NCBI RefSeq assembly: GCF_002093975.1
Contig: NZ_MSZZ01000005.1
Coordinates: 310,001 to 374,000 of the forward strand
Direction: 5' to 3'
Length of the DNA: 64,000 nt
DNA from: Thermoactinospora rubra
GTDB lineage: Bacteria > Actinomycetota > Actinomycetes > Streptosporangiales > Streptosporangiaceae
Positions within the stretch are counted from its first letter, which is position 1. The number at the start of each line of letters is the position of its first letter. The position numbers and the translations under genes were made by a program. This document shows, piece by piece, positions 57,301-64,000 of this stretch. The notes beneath the pieces were generated by a model, which saw nothing but the letters and a program-made list of their open reading frames with translations, did no database searches and was not told the origin of the DNA.

Positions 57301-60300
57301 GGGGCGCCGTCCAGATCCAGCTCATCGTCGGCGCCCCGGACGGCTCCGGTGCCCGCCCCGTCGGCATCCACTCCCGGTCCGGCGACGCTCCCTGGGTACG
57401 GCACGCCACCGGCACGCTGGTGGCCGACCACGGCGTCGCGCCCTTCGAGCTCACCGCCTGGCCGCCGCCCGGAGCCGAGCCGATCGCCGTCGAGGGCATG
57501 TACGACGAGCTGGCCGCCCACGGCCTGGCCTATGGACCCGCCTTCCGCGGCCTGCGCGCCGCCTGGCGCCGCGGCGACGAGGTGTTCGCCGAGGTCCGCC
57601 TGCACGACCGGCAACGGGAATCGGCCGAGTCCTTCGGCCTCCACCCGGCCCTGTTCGACGCCGCCCTGCACGCGATCGGGCTGGTGGAGGGCACCACCGG
57701 CGACGGTGAGCGGTTCTCCCTGCCCTACGCCTGGTCCGATGTCGCCTACTTCGCCGCGGGCGCCTCGGTGGCGCGTGTCCGGGTGCGGCGGGCCGCGGAG
57801 GGCGCCATGGCCCTCGACATCGCCGACGCGGCCGGGCAGCCCGTGGCCACCGTGGGCGCCTTGACGATGCGTTCCACCTCCGGCGCGCACTTCGCCGCCC
57901 CCGCCTCGCGCGACGCCCTCCACGTGGTCTCCTGGATCTCGCTGACGCTCCCGGACGCCGGCCCGCTGCGCATCGCCGGCATCGACGGTGCCGCCGAAGG
58001 CGAACCGGCTCCCGACGCGATCGTGGTCAGCGTGGCCGGCGGCCGGGACGCGAGGGCGGCACGGGAGGCGACCCGGCGCGCCCTTGCCGCCGTCCAGCGC
58101 TGGGCGGGTGACCAGCGCCTGAGCGCCGCCCGGCTCGTGGTGCTGACCAAGGGCGCGGTGGCTCTCCCCGGCGAGGACGTCGCGGATCTCGGCGCCGCCG
58201 CGGTGCACGGTTTCGTCCGCGCGGTGCAGGCCGAGCACCCGGGCCGGGTGATCCTCGTCGACAGCGACGACGAACGTGCCGCACTCGATCTGCTGCCGGG
58301 CATCGTGCGGGCAGGCGAGTCGCAGGTCGCGGTCAGAGACGGCGGCGTCATGGCGCCGCGGCTCACCCGGGTCGCACGAGCCGAGGAGAGCGGGCCGCGG
58401 TGGGACGGCGAAGGCGCCGTGCTGATCACCGGAGGCACCGGCGCGCTGGGCCGCCTGATCGCACGGCACCTGGCCGAGCGGCACGGCGTGAAGCGGCTGC
58501 TGCTGGTCAGCCGGCGGGGCCCGGCCGCGGAGGGTGCGGCCGAGCTGGTCGGCGAGCTGGCCACGCTCGGCGCGCAGGCCGAGGTGGTGGCCTGCGACCT
58601 CTCCGACCGGGGCGCGGCGGAAGAGCTGCTGGCCACCCGGCGGGTGAGTGCCGTGGTGCACGCCGCCGGGGTGCTGGACGACGGCGTGGTCTCCGCACTC
58701 ACCCCGGACCGGCTGGACACCGTGCTCGGTCCCAAGGCCGACGCCGCCTGGCACCTTCACGAGCTCACCTCCGACCTCACCGCCTTCGTGCTGTTCTCCT
58801 CGGCGGCAGGCGTGCTCGGAGCCGCGGGCCAGGCCAACTACGCGGCCGCCAACGCCTTCCTGGACGCGCTGGCCGTACACCGCAGGGCCAACGGGCTGCC
58901 CGCGCACTCGATCGCGTGGGGCCGGTGGGCGCTGGCGGACGGCATGGCCGGCCGTAGCAAGGCCGGGGTGCCGGCGCTGGCGGAGGCGGAGGGCCTGGAG
59001 CTGTTCGACGCCGCGACGGCGGGCGCCGACGCGGCCGTGCTGGCGATGAAGCTCGACGTCGAGGCCTTCCGTACCCCCGACGGGGAGCTGCCCGATGTGC
59101 TGCGCGGCCTGGCGCCCTCGCTCCGGCGTGCCGCCGGCTCGGCGCAGGCCGGCGCCGAATCCCTGCTGGGCCGCCTGGCCCGGATGCCGGCAGAGGACCG
59201 CCGCGCCGCCCTGCTCGACCTGGTGCTGAACCAGGTCGCAGAGGTGCTCGGCCACGGCTCCGGCGAGCTGGTCGACGCCGATCGCGCCTTCAAAGACCTC
59301 GGCTTCGACTCGCTGACCGCGGTCGAGCTGCGCAACCGCCTGGCGGCGGCGACGGGCAGGCACCTGGAGGCCACCCTCGTCTTCGACTACCCGACGGCCA
59401 CCCAGCTGGCCGGCCACCTGCACGAGACGCTCCTCGGCGAGCTGGCCGAGACCGGCCAGGACGAGCAGGTCACGGCGGTGGCCGACGACGAGCCGATCGC
59501 GATCGTGGGCATGGCCTGCCGCTACCCGGGCGACGTGAACAGCCCGGAGGACCTGTGGCGGCTGGTGTCCAACGGCGAGGACGGGATCACCCCGTTCCCG
59601 ACCGACCGGGCCTGGGACATGGACTACTGGCTGGAGCTGCTCAGCGCGGTGGGCACCAGGCCGGAGGGCGGATTCGTCCGGGACGCCACGGACTTCGACG
59701 CCGCCTTCTTCGGCATCGGCCCGAACGAGGCCCTGATGATGGACCCGCAGCAGCGGCTCCTGCTGGAGGCGTGCTGGGAGGCGATCGAGCGGGCGGGGCT
59801 GGATCCGCTGTCACTGAAGGGCAGCCAGACCGGCGTGTTCGCCGGCGTCATGCTCGGCAGCTACGATCCCGGCCCGGTGAGCATGGGCGAGCACGACGGC
59901 ATCCACGTCGGCACCGGCTCGCTCGCCAGCGTGGTGGCCGGCCGCGTCGCGTACGCGCTGGGCCTGGAGGGACCGGCGATGTCGGTCGACACCGCCTGCT
60001 CCTCCTCGCTCGTCGCGCTCCACCTGGCCGTGCAGGCGCTGCGGAACGGCGACTGCTCCCTGGCGTTGGCCGGGGGAGTCGCGGTCATCTCCTCGCTGGA
60101 GCAGTTCGCGCACTTCGGCGAGAGCGGCACGGCCGCCGACGCGCGGTGCAAGCCCTTCTCGGCGTCCGCGGACGGCGTCGTGTGGTCGGAGGGCGTCGGC
60201 GTCGTGGTGCTCGAGCGCCTGTCGGACGCCAGACGCCACGGCCACGAAGTGCTCGCCGTCGTACGGTCCACCGCGGTGAACGCCGACGGCGCCTCCAACG

Positions 60301-63300
60301 GCCTGACCGCGCCCAACGGCCGGTCCCAGGAGAGGGTGATATCCCGCGCCCTCGCCCTGGCCGGGCTCACGCCCGCCGACGTGGACGTCGTCGAGGCGCA
60401 CGGCACCGGCACCAGCCTCGGCGACCCGATCGAGGCCAACGCGCTGCTGGCCGTATACGGGAGGAACCGCCCCAGCGAGCGGCCCCTGTGGCTGGGCTCG
60501 ATCAAGTCGAACATCGGGCACACGCAGGCCGCCGCCGGCGTGGCGGGCGTCATCAAGATGGTGCAGGCGTTGCGGCACGGGCAGATGCCGATGAGCCGGT
60601 ACGCCGAGACCCCCACCCCGCACGTCGACTGGTCATCCGGCGCGGTCAGGCTGCTCACCGAAACCCGGCCGTGGCCGGAGCTGGACCGGCCCCGCCGCGC
60701 CGGGGTGTCCTCGTTCAGCTACAGCGGCACCAACGCGCACGTCATCCTGGAGCAGGCACCCGAGCCCCCCGAGCCGGAGCGGAGCGAGCCCACCCGCGAG
60801 GCGGACGCCCCGGTCCTGCCGTGGGTGCTGACCGCGCGGACGGCGGAGGCGCTCCCGCTCCAGGCCGACCGGCTCCGCTCCCACCTCGCCCGGCATCCCG
60901 GGCTCGACCCGCTCGACGTCGGCTACTCGCTGGCCAGGCGGCGTCCGCAGTTCGGCTACCGCGCCGCCGTCGCCGGCTCGACGCGCGAGGAGCTGCTCGC
61001 CGGGCTGTCCGCGCTCGCCGCCGGGCGGGAGACGGCAGCGGTCGTGGTGGACCGGGCACGGCCCAGCGGCAAGATCGCTTTCCTCTTCCCCGGCCTCGGC
61101 GCCGTGCGGCCCGGCCTCGGCCGTGACCTGCACGCCGCGTTCCCCATCTTCGCGCACGCCTTCGACGAGGCCAGCGAGCGCTTCGACCGCTACCTGGACC
61201 GGCCGCTGCGCGAGGTGCTGTTCGCCGAGCCGGACTCGGTCCTGGCCCAGCTGCTGAACCAGCCCGCGTTCGCCCAGGCGGCGCTGTTCACGGTGAGCGT
61301 GGCGCTCGGCCGCCTGCTGGAGTCGTGGCAGGTGCGGCCGGACTACCTGCTGGGGCACTCCGCCGGAGAGGTCGCCGCCGCGCACCTGGCCGGCGTGCTG
61401 TCCCTGGACGACGCCGTCAAGCTGGTCGCCAACCGCGGCCAGCTGATGCAGGAGCTGCCGCCCGGCGCGATGGCGGTCGTCGAGGCGGACGTGGCGGACA
61501 TCGAGCCGGAGCTCACCGAGCTGACCGGCATCGCGGCGATCGACGGGCCGCGGACGGTCGTGATCTCCGGCGACGCCGACGAGGTGGCGGAGATCGCCGA
61601 GCGCTGGAACGGCCGCCTCCTGCCGCATGCGGCGGGCGAGCACTCGCCGCTGGCCGAGGAGGTGCTGGAGGACCTCCTCCAGGTCGCCGAGCAGCTGAGC
61701 TACGAGCCTCCGCGGATCAAGCTGGCCTCCACCGTGACCGGATCCCTGGACGCCGACCTGACCGACCCCGAGCACTGGGTGGCCAACTGCCGCGAGCCGG
61801 TGCGGTTCCTCGATGCCGTGCGGACGCTGGAGGGCGAGGGAGTCACCCGGTTCCTCGACCTGAGCCCCGGCGGCACGCCGGCGGCCACCGCCCTCGGCGA
61901 GGGCGCCGAGGCGTGGCCGGTGCTCGCCGACGGCACGCCCGAGGTCATGGCCGTCGGCCTGGCCGCGGGGCGGCTCTACGTTGAGGGCCACGGCGTGGAC
62001 ATGACAAAGCTCTACGCCGGCCACGGCGCCAGGCGGGTCGAGCTCCCGCCCTATGCGTTCTGCCGCAAGCGGTACTGGCCGGACGTGGACATGGGCGCCG
62101 TCAGGGGCACCGCGGGCATGGCGCCGACCGGGCTGGACTCCACCGACCACCCGCTCGTCGGAGCGGCGATGCAGGTGGCCGACTCCGGCGAGGTCGTGCT
62201 CTCCGGCCGGCTGTCCCTCGGCACCCAGCACTGGCTCGCCGACCACGCGCTCGGAGACACGGCGGTCTTCCCCGGCGCCGGGTTCGTGGAGCTGGCCGTG
62301 CGCGCCGGTGACGAAGCCGGCTGCCGCCGCCTGGAGGACCTCACCCTGGAGGCGCCTCTCGTCCTGCCCCCGGAGGGCGGGGTCCGCGTGCAGGTGGTGG
62401 TCGGCACGCCTGACGGCGACGGCCTCCGGCCGGTCAGCGTGTACGCGCGTCCGGACGAGGACGGCGCGCCGTGGACCCGGCATGCCCAGGGCCGGCTGGC
62501 GGCCGAGGGCACGCCCGAGCCGGACGGGCTCACCGCCTGGCCGCCGCCCGGCGCCGAGCCGATCGACGTGGACGGCCTGTACGAGGAGCTGGCCACGGCG
62601 GGCCTTCGCTACGGCCCGGTCTTCCGCGGGCTGCGCGCCGCCTGGCGGCGGGGCTCGGAGGTCTTCGCCGAGGTACGGCTCGGCCAGGAGGCCTGCCACC
62701 TCGCCCGACGGTTCGGCCTGCACCCCGCCGCCCTGGACGGCGCGCTGCACGCCGTCGCTCTGGCCGAGAGCGTCGAGGTCGACGGCGGCCTGCCGTTCGT
62801 CTGGTCCGGCGTCGAGCTCTACGCCACCGGCGCCACCGCGCTGCGCGTGCGGGTGACTCCGACCGGGCGTGACACCGTCTCGCTGCTCCTGGCCGACCAG
62901 GCCGGCAAGCCGGTGGCCGCGGTGGAGTCGCTGGTGCTGCGCGCGGCGGGCGACCCGGCCGGCGCGCAGGCCGCACGCGCCGTGCCCGAGTCGCTCTTCG
63001 GCTGGACCTGGACCAGGCTTCCCAGCCGCACGCCCGTCCCGGCCACGGGCCGGTGGGCGGTGGCCGGCGGCGGAGCGCTGGACCTGCTGCGGGCGGCCGG
63101 CGTCCCCGCCGTCGACTTCGACGGACAGGTGGAGGCCGACGTGGTGGTGCTCGACCGCACCGGGCGGGCGGCGGACGGTCCAGAAGCGGTTCACGAGACG
63201 GTCGGCGAGACCCTGACGCGGCTGAGGACCCTGTTCTCCGGCACCCACACCGTGCTGGTGCTCACCAGCGGAGCGGTCGCGGTGGGCGAGGAGGACGTGA

Positions 63301-64000
63301 CCGACCTCGGCGGCGCCGCGATCTGGGGCCTGGTGCGCTCGGCCCAGTCGGAGAACCCGGACCGGATCCGCCTGGTCGACATCGACGACAGCCCCGACTC
63401 CTTCCGCAGGCTGCCCGGCGTGCTGGCCGGTGACGAGCCGCAGGCGGCCATCCGCTCGGGCGTCGTGCACGTCGCCCGGCTCACCCGGCCGCCCGTCGTG
63501 GCCGGCCCGCCGTACCAGACCTTCGACGGCGGCGGCGCCACGCTCCTGACGGGAGCCACCGGAGCGATAGGCCGGGTGCTCGCCCGGCATCTGGTGACCG
63601 CGCACGGCGTGCGACGCCTGGTGCTGCTGTCCCGCCGCGGCGAGGCGCCAGGCCTGGTCGCCGAGCTCGCCGGGCTGGGCGCCGAGGTCACGACGGTGGC
63701 CTGCGACGCCGCCGACCGGCAGGCCCTGGCCAGGGTGCTGGACGAGCACCCGGTGACCGCGGTGGTCCACATGGCCGCCGTGATCGACGACGGCACGCTG
63801 GGAACGCTGTCGGAGGACAAGCTTGCCGCGGTGCTGCGGCCCAAGGTGGACGCCGCCTGGCATCTGCACGAGCTGACCAAGGACCGGCCGCTGACGGCCT
63901 TCGTGCTCTTCTCCTCCGTCGCGGGACTGCTCGGCAACGCCGGCCAGGGCAACTACGCCGCGGCGAACGGCTTCCTGGACGGTCTGGCCGCGCACCGTCG
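54357..64000 (+). CDS. Modular type I polyketide synthase (two KS-AT-DH-KR modules seen; 3' end outside window)
   Basis: At least 3214 residues. ATG 54357 or GTG 54351 follows GAGGG. A docking helix ([20 protein letters not shown]) shows that it receives a chain from another subunit. Module 1: KS (54.45-55.7 kb; [15 protein letters not shown]), AT (about 56.0-56.9 kb; FTGQGSQ, GHSIG, malonyl-type HAFH), DH ([20 protein letters not shown]), KR (about 58.4-58.96 kb; [12 protein letters not shown], so B-type) and ACP (GFDSL). Module 2: KS (59.5-60.8 kb), AT (about 61.07-61.96 kb; FPGLGAV instead of GQGxQ, GHSAG, HAAGEHS instead of HAFH/YASH), DH ([10 protein letters not shown], Asp in the place of the second Gly) and KR (IDD, B-like), cut by the window edge. 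Each full KS-AT-DH-KR module gives a double bond, so a conjugated polyene stretch is expected. Confidence 0.95.
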   Translation, partial: MSDNRLVDALRASLKEADRLREQNRRLTEAAREPIAIVGMACRFPGGVETPEDLWRLLAEGGDAVGEFPSDRGWDLERLYDPEGRRPGSTYVREGGFLHDAPYFDADFFGISPREALLMCPQQRLLLEVSWEAIERAGIPPHSVKGDPVGVFAGVMYHNYPGSYGSSGVVSGRLSYTLGLEGPAVTVDTACSSSLVAIHLAVQALRNGECTLALAGGVSVMATPRTFVEFSIDRTLSSDGRCRSFAQSADGTGWSEGAGMVLLERLSDARKNGHPVLAVIRGSAVNQDGASNGMTAPNGPAQQRVIRQALANARLTPDQVDAVEAHGTATVLGDPIEAEALQATYGKSRPEGRPLWLGSIKSNLGHTQAAAGVAGVIKMVMALRGHLLPKTLHVDEPTRQVDWSDGRVRLLTEPVAWQRNGEPRRAAVSSFGMSGTNAHVIIEEAPETEQEERGSWPGDPIPLVVSGRSRHSLAAQAARLRDFLRERPDLAPADIACAMATTRTALEYRAAVIGHSREDLERGLTELAEGASSASVVEGVARGDHTTAFLFTGQGSQRVRMGRELYAAFPAFAAAFDEVCDALDEHLDRPIRTVIDGDAETLDQTAYTQAGLFALEVALFRLLESLGVRPDFLAGHSIGELSAAHVAGVLSLSDAAALVTARGKLMQALPPGGAMVAIRATEEEVRPLLTSRVGIAAVNGPSSVVVSGDSAHVQALLDALPGRPAKHLRVSHAFHSPLMEPMLAEFRRVAERLTYHPARIPVVSCLTGRQATDQELCSPDHWVRHVRDAVRFHDAVRCLRDNGVDRFVELGPDGTLSGMAKAAMGPEGSAVVVPVLRRDRPEVHSFTAALTELHVRGPAPDWRPFFSGRGARPVDVPTYAFQRQRFWLEPASGDGDAATLGLESAEHPLLAAVTALADSDTMVLSGRLSLSSHKWLADHAVGGAVLLPGTAFVELAIQAGHRAGCRRLRELTLHAPLVLPERGAVQIQLIVGAPDGSGARPVGIHSRSGDAPWVRHATGTLVADHGVAPFELTAWPPPGAEPIAVEGMYDELAAHGLAYGPAFRGLRAAWRRGDEVFAEVRLHDRQRESAESFGLHPALFDAALHAIGLVEGTTGDGERFSLPYAWSDVAYFAAGASVARVRVRRAAEGAMALDIADAAGQPVATVGALTMRSTSGAHFAAPASRDALHVVSWISLTLPDAGPLRIAGIDGAAEGEPAPDAIVVSVAGGRDARAAREATRRALAAVQRWAGDQRLSAARLVVLTKGAVALPGEDVADLGAAAVHGFVRAVQAEHPGRVILVDSDDERAALDLLPGIVRAGESQVAVRDGGVMAPRLTRVARAEESGPRWDGEGAVLITGGTGALGRLIARHLAERHGVKRLLLVSRRGPAAEGAAELVGELATLGAQAEVVACDLSDRGAAEELLATRRVSAVVHAAGVLDDGVVSALTPDRLDTVLGPKADAAWHLHELTSDLTAFVLFSSAAGVLGAAGQANYAAANAFLDALAVHRRANGLPAHSIAWGRWALADGMAGRSKAGVPALAEAEGLELFDAATAGADAAVLAMKLDVEAFRTPDGELPDVLRGLAPSLRRAAGSAQAGAESLLGRLARMPAEDRRAALLDLVLNQVAEVLGHGSGELVDADRAFKDLGFDSLTAVELRNRLAAATGRHLEATLVFDYPTATQLAGHLHETLLGELAETGQDEQVTAVADDEPIAIVGMACRYPGDVNSPEDLWRLVSNGEDGITPFPTDRAWDMDYWLELLSAVGTRPEGGFVRDATDFDAAFFGIGPNEALMMDPQQRLLLEACWEAIERAGLDPLSLKGSQTGVFAGVMLGSYDPGPVSMGEHDGIHVGTGSLASVVAGRVAYALGLEGPAMSVDTACSSSLVALHLAVQALRNGDCSLALAGGVAVISSLEQFAHFGESGTAADARCKPFSASADGVVWSEGVGVVVLERLSDARRHGHEVLAVVRSTAVNADGASNGLTAPNGRSQERVISRALALAGLTPADVDVVEAHGTGTSLGDPIEANALLAVYGRNRPSERPLWLGSIKSNIGHTQAAAGVAGVIKMVQALRHGQMPMSRYAETPTPHVDWSSGAVRLLTETRPWPELDRPRRAGVSSFSYSGTNAHVILEQAPEPPEPERSEPTREADAPVLPWVLTARTAEALPLQADRLRSHLARHPGLDPLDVGYSLARRRPQFGYRAAVAGSTREELLAGLSALAAGRETAAVVVDRARPSGKIAFLFPGLGAVRPGLGRDLHAAFPIFAHAFDEASERFDRYLDRPLREVLFAEPDSVLAQLLNQPAFAQAALFTVSVALGRLLESWQVRPDYLLGHSAGEVAAAHLAGVLSLDDAVKLVANRGQLMQELPPGAMAVVEADVADIEPELTELTGIAAIDGPRTVVISGDADEVAEIAERWNGRLLPHAAGEHSPLAEEVLEDLLQVAEQLSYEPPRIKLASTVTGSLDADLTDPEHWVANCREPVRFLDAVRTLEGEGVTRFLDLSPGGTPAATALGEGAEAWPVLADGTPEVMAVGLAAGRLYVEGHGVDMTKLYAGHGARRVELPPYAFCRKRYWPDVDMGAVRGTAGMAPTGLDSTDHPLVGAAMQVADSGEVVLSGRLSLGTQHWLADHALGDTAVFPGAGFVELAVRAGDEAGCRRLEDLTLEAPLVLPPEGGVRVQVVVGTPDGDGLRPVSVYARPDEDGAPWTRHAQGRLAAEGTPEPDGLTAWPPPGAEPIDVDGLYEELATAGLRYGPVFRGLRAAWRRGSEVFAEVRLGQEACHLARRFGLHPAALDGALHAVALAESVEVDGGLPFVWSGVELYATGATALRVRVTPTGRDTVSLLLADQAGKPVAAVESLVLRAAGDPAGAQAARAVPESLFGWTWTRLPSRTPVPATGRWAVAGGGALDLLRAAGVPAVDFDGQVEADVVVLDRTGRAADGPEAVHETVGETLTRLRTLFSGTHTVLVLTSGAVAVGEEDVTDLGGAAIWGLVRSAQSENPDRIRLVDIDDSPDSFRRLPGVLAGDEPQAAIRSGVVHVARLTRPPVVAGPPYQTFDGGGATLLTGATGAIGRVLARHLVTAHGVRRLVLLSRRGEAPGLVAELAGLGAEVTTVACDAADRQALARVLDEHPVTAVVHMAAVIDDGTLGTLSEDKLAAVLRPKVDAAWHLHELTKDRPLTAFVLFSSVAGLLGNAGQGNYAAANGFLDGLAAHR

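Noticed and set aside
54297-59423. A 1708-codon minus-strand frame opposite the PKS
   Set aside because: Composition artefact antisense to unmistakable KS, AT, DH and KR domains.
60633-63995. A 1120-codon minus-strand frame opposite PKS module 2
   Set aside because: Same artefact, with no recognisable domain.
1-64000. CRISPR arrays, tRNA or rRNA genes
   Set aside because: No regularly spaced repeats, tRNA-like cloverleaf ends or rRNA-like conserved stretches were noticed by reading. A dedicated search was not possible.

Overview
This is high-GC actinomycete DNA: about 70% G+C in most places, many GTG starts, 4-base ATGA/GTGA gene overlaps, a modular type I polyketide synthase, and an XRE regulator with a DUF5753/Scr1-type C-terminus beside a DUF6879 gene. 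The gene styles fit the Streptosporangiaceae (for example Nonomuraea or Streptosporangium). That placement is an inference from gene content, not from a marker gene. No rRNA, tRNA or CRISPR array was seen.

Left part (1-9.3 kb): a protein gene cut by an IS3-family element with perfect 14-bp ends, which lies against the remnant of an IS256-type transposase; small actinobacterial genes around a strong hairpin terminator; a translationally coupled DUF6879/XRE module; an unknown gene; and a large 2-oxoglutarate/Fe(II) oxygenase-like protein read leftward.

Defence island (9.3-33.6 kb): one tightly packed rightward operon encodes a Ser/Thr kinase, a DrmD-like SNF2 helicase, a very large gamma-type adenine methyltransferase, a 56-residue ORF coupled at both ends, a 2127-residue DUF1998 helicase, a RelE/ParE-UvrD fusion, a second Ser/Thr kinase and an HTH-methylase-S-like protein. 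The layout mixes DISARM class 1 (SNF2 helicase, methylase, helicase/DUF1998), Druantia (giant DUF1998 helicase) and Pgl-like (kinase plus methylase) themes and matches none of them exactly. A low-GC patch lies inside the large methylase where a target recognition domain would be expected. The HTH-methylase and a truncated, convergent paralogue both lack the usual Asn of motif IV. A DprA-like/phosphoribosyltransferase pair of lower G+C follows.

Scar (33.6-35.5 kb): a thiamine-diphosphate enzyme with three lesions and a PP2C/SpoIIE-like phosphatase with an internal deletion separate the defence island from the next block.

Biosynthetic cluster (35.5 kb to the right edge): an acyl-CoA carboxylase beta subunit and a tiny epsilon subunit (precursor supply); NDP-deoxysugar genes (thymidylyltransferase, 4,6-dehydratase, 2,3-dehydratase); a large LuxR-type (LAL) activator; a RiPP-like operon (NHLP-like 67-residue peptide, E1-YcaO cyclodehydratase fusion, SagB-type dehydrogenase); a NarL-type response regulator with a duplicated histidine kinase whose second half is a pseudokinase; a second nucleotide-sugar set (UDP-sugar 6-dehydrogenase, epimerase/decarboxylase, PIG-L deacetylase); and a PKS subunit with at least two KS-AT-DH-KR modules that runs off the window. 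A box TAGGGGT followed 22-23 bases later by a -10-like hexamer stands before the carboxylase, UDP-sugar and PKS units, which suggests one regulon. A second palindrome of the GTGAA-N3-TTCAC type occurs upstream of the peptide operon and of the LAL gene. The product is probably a glycosylated polyene-type polyketide, possibly carrying or accompanied by an azole-modified peptide unit. That pairing is the most unusual feature of the biosynthetic half.
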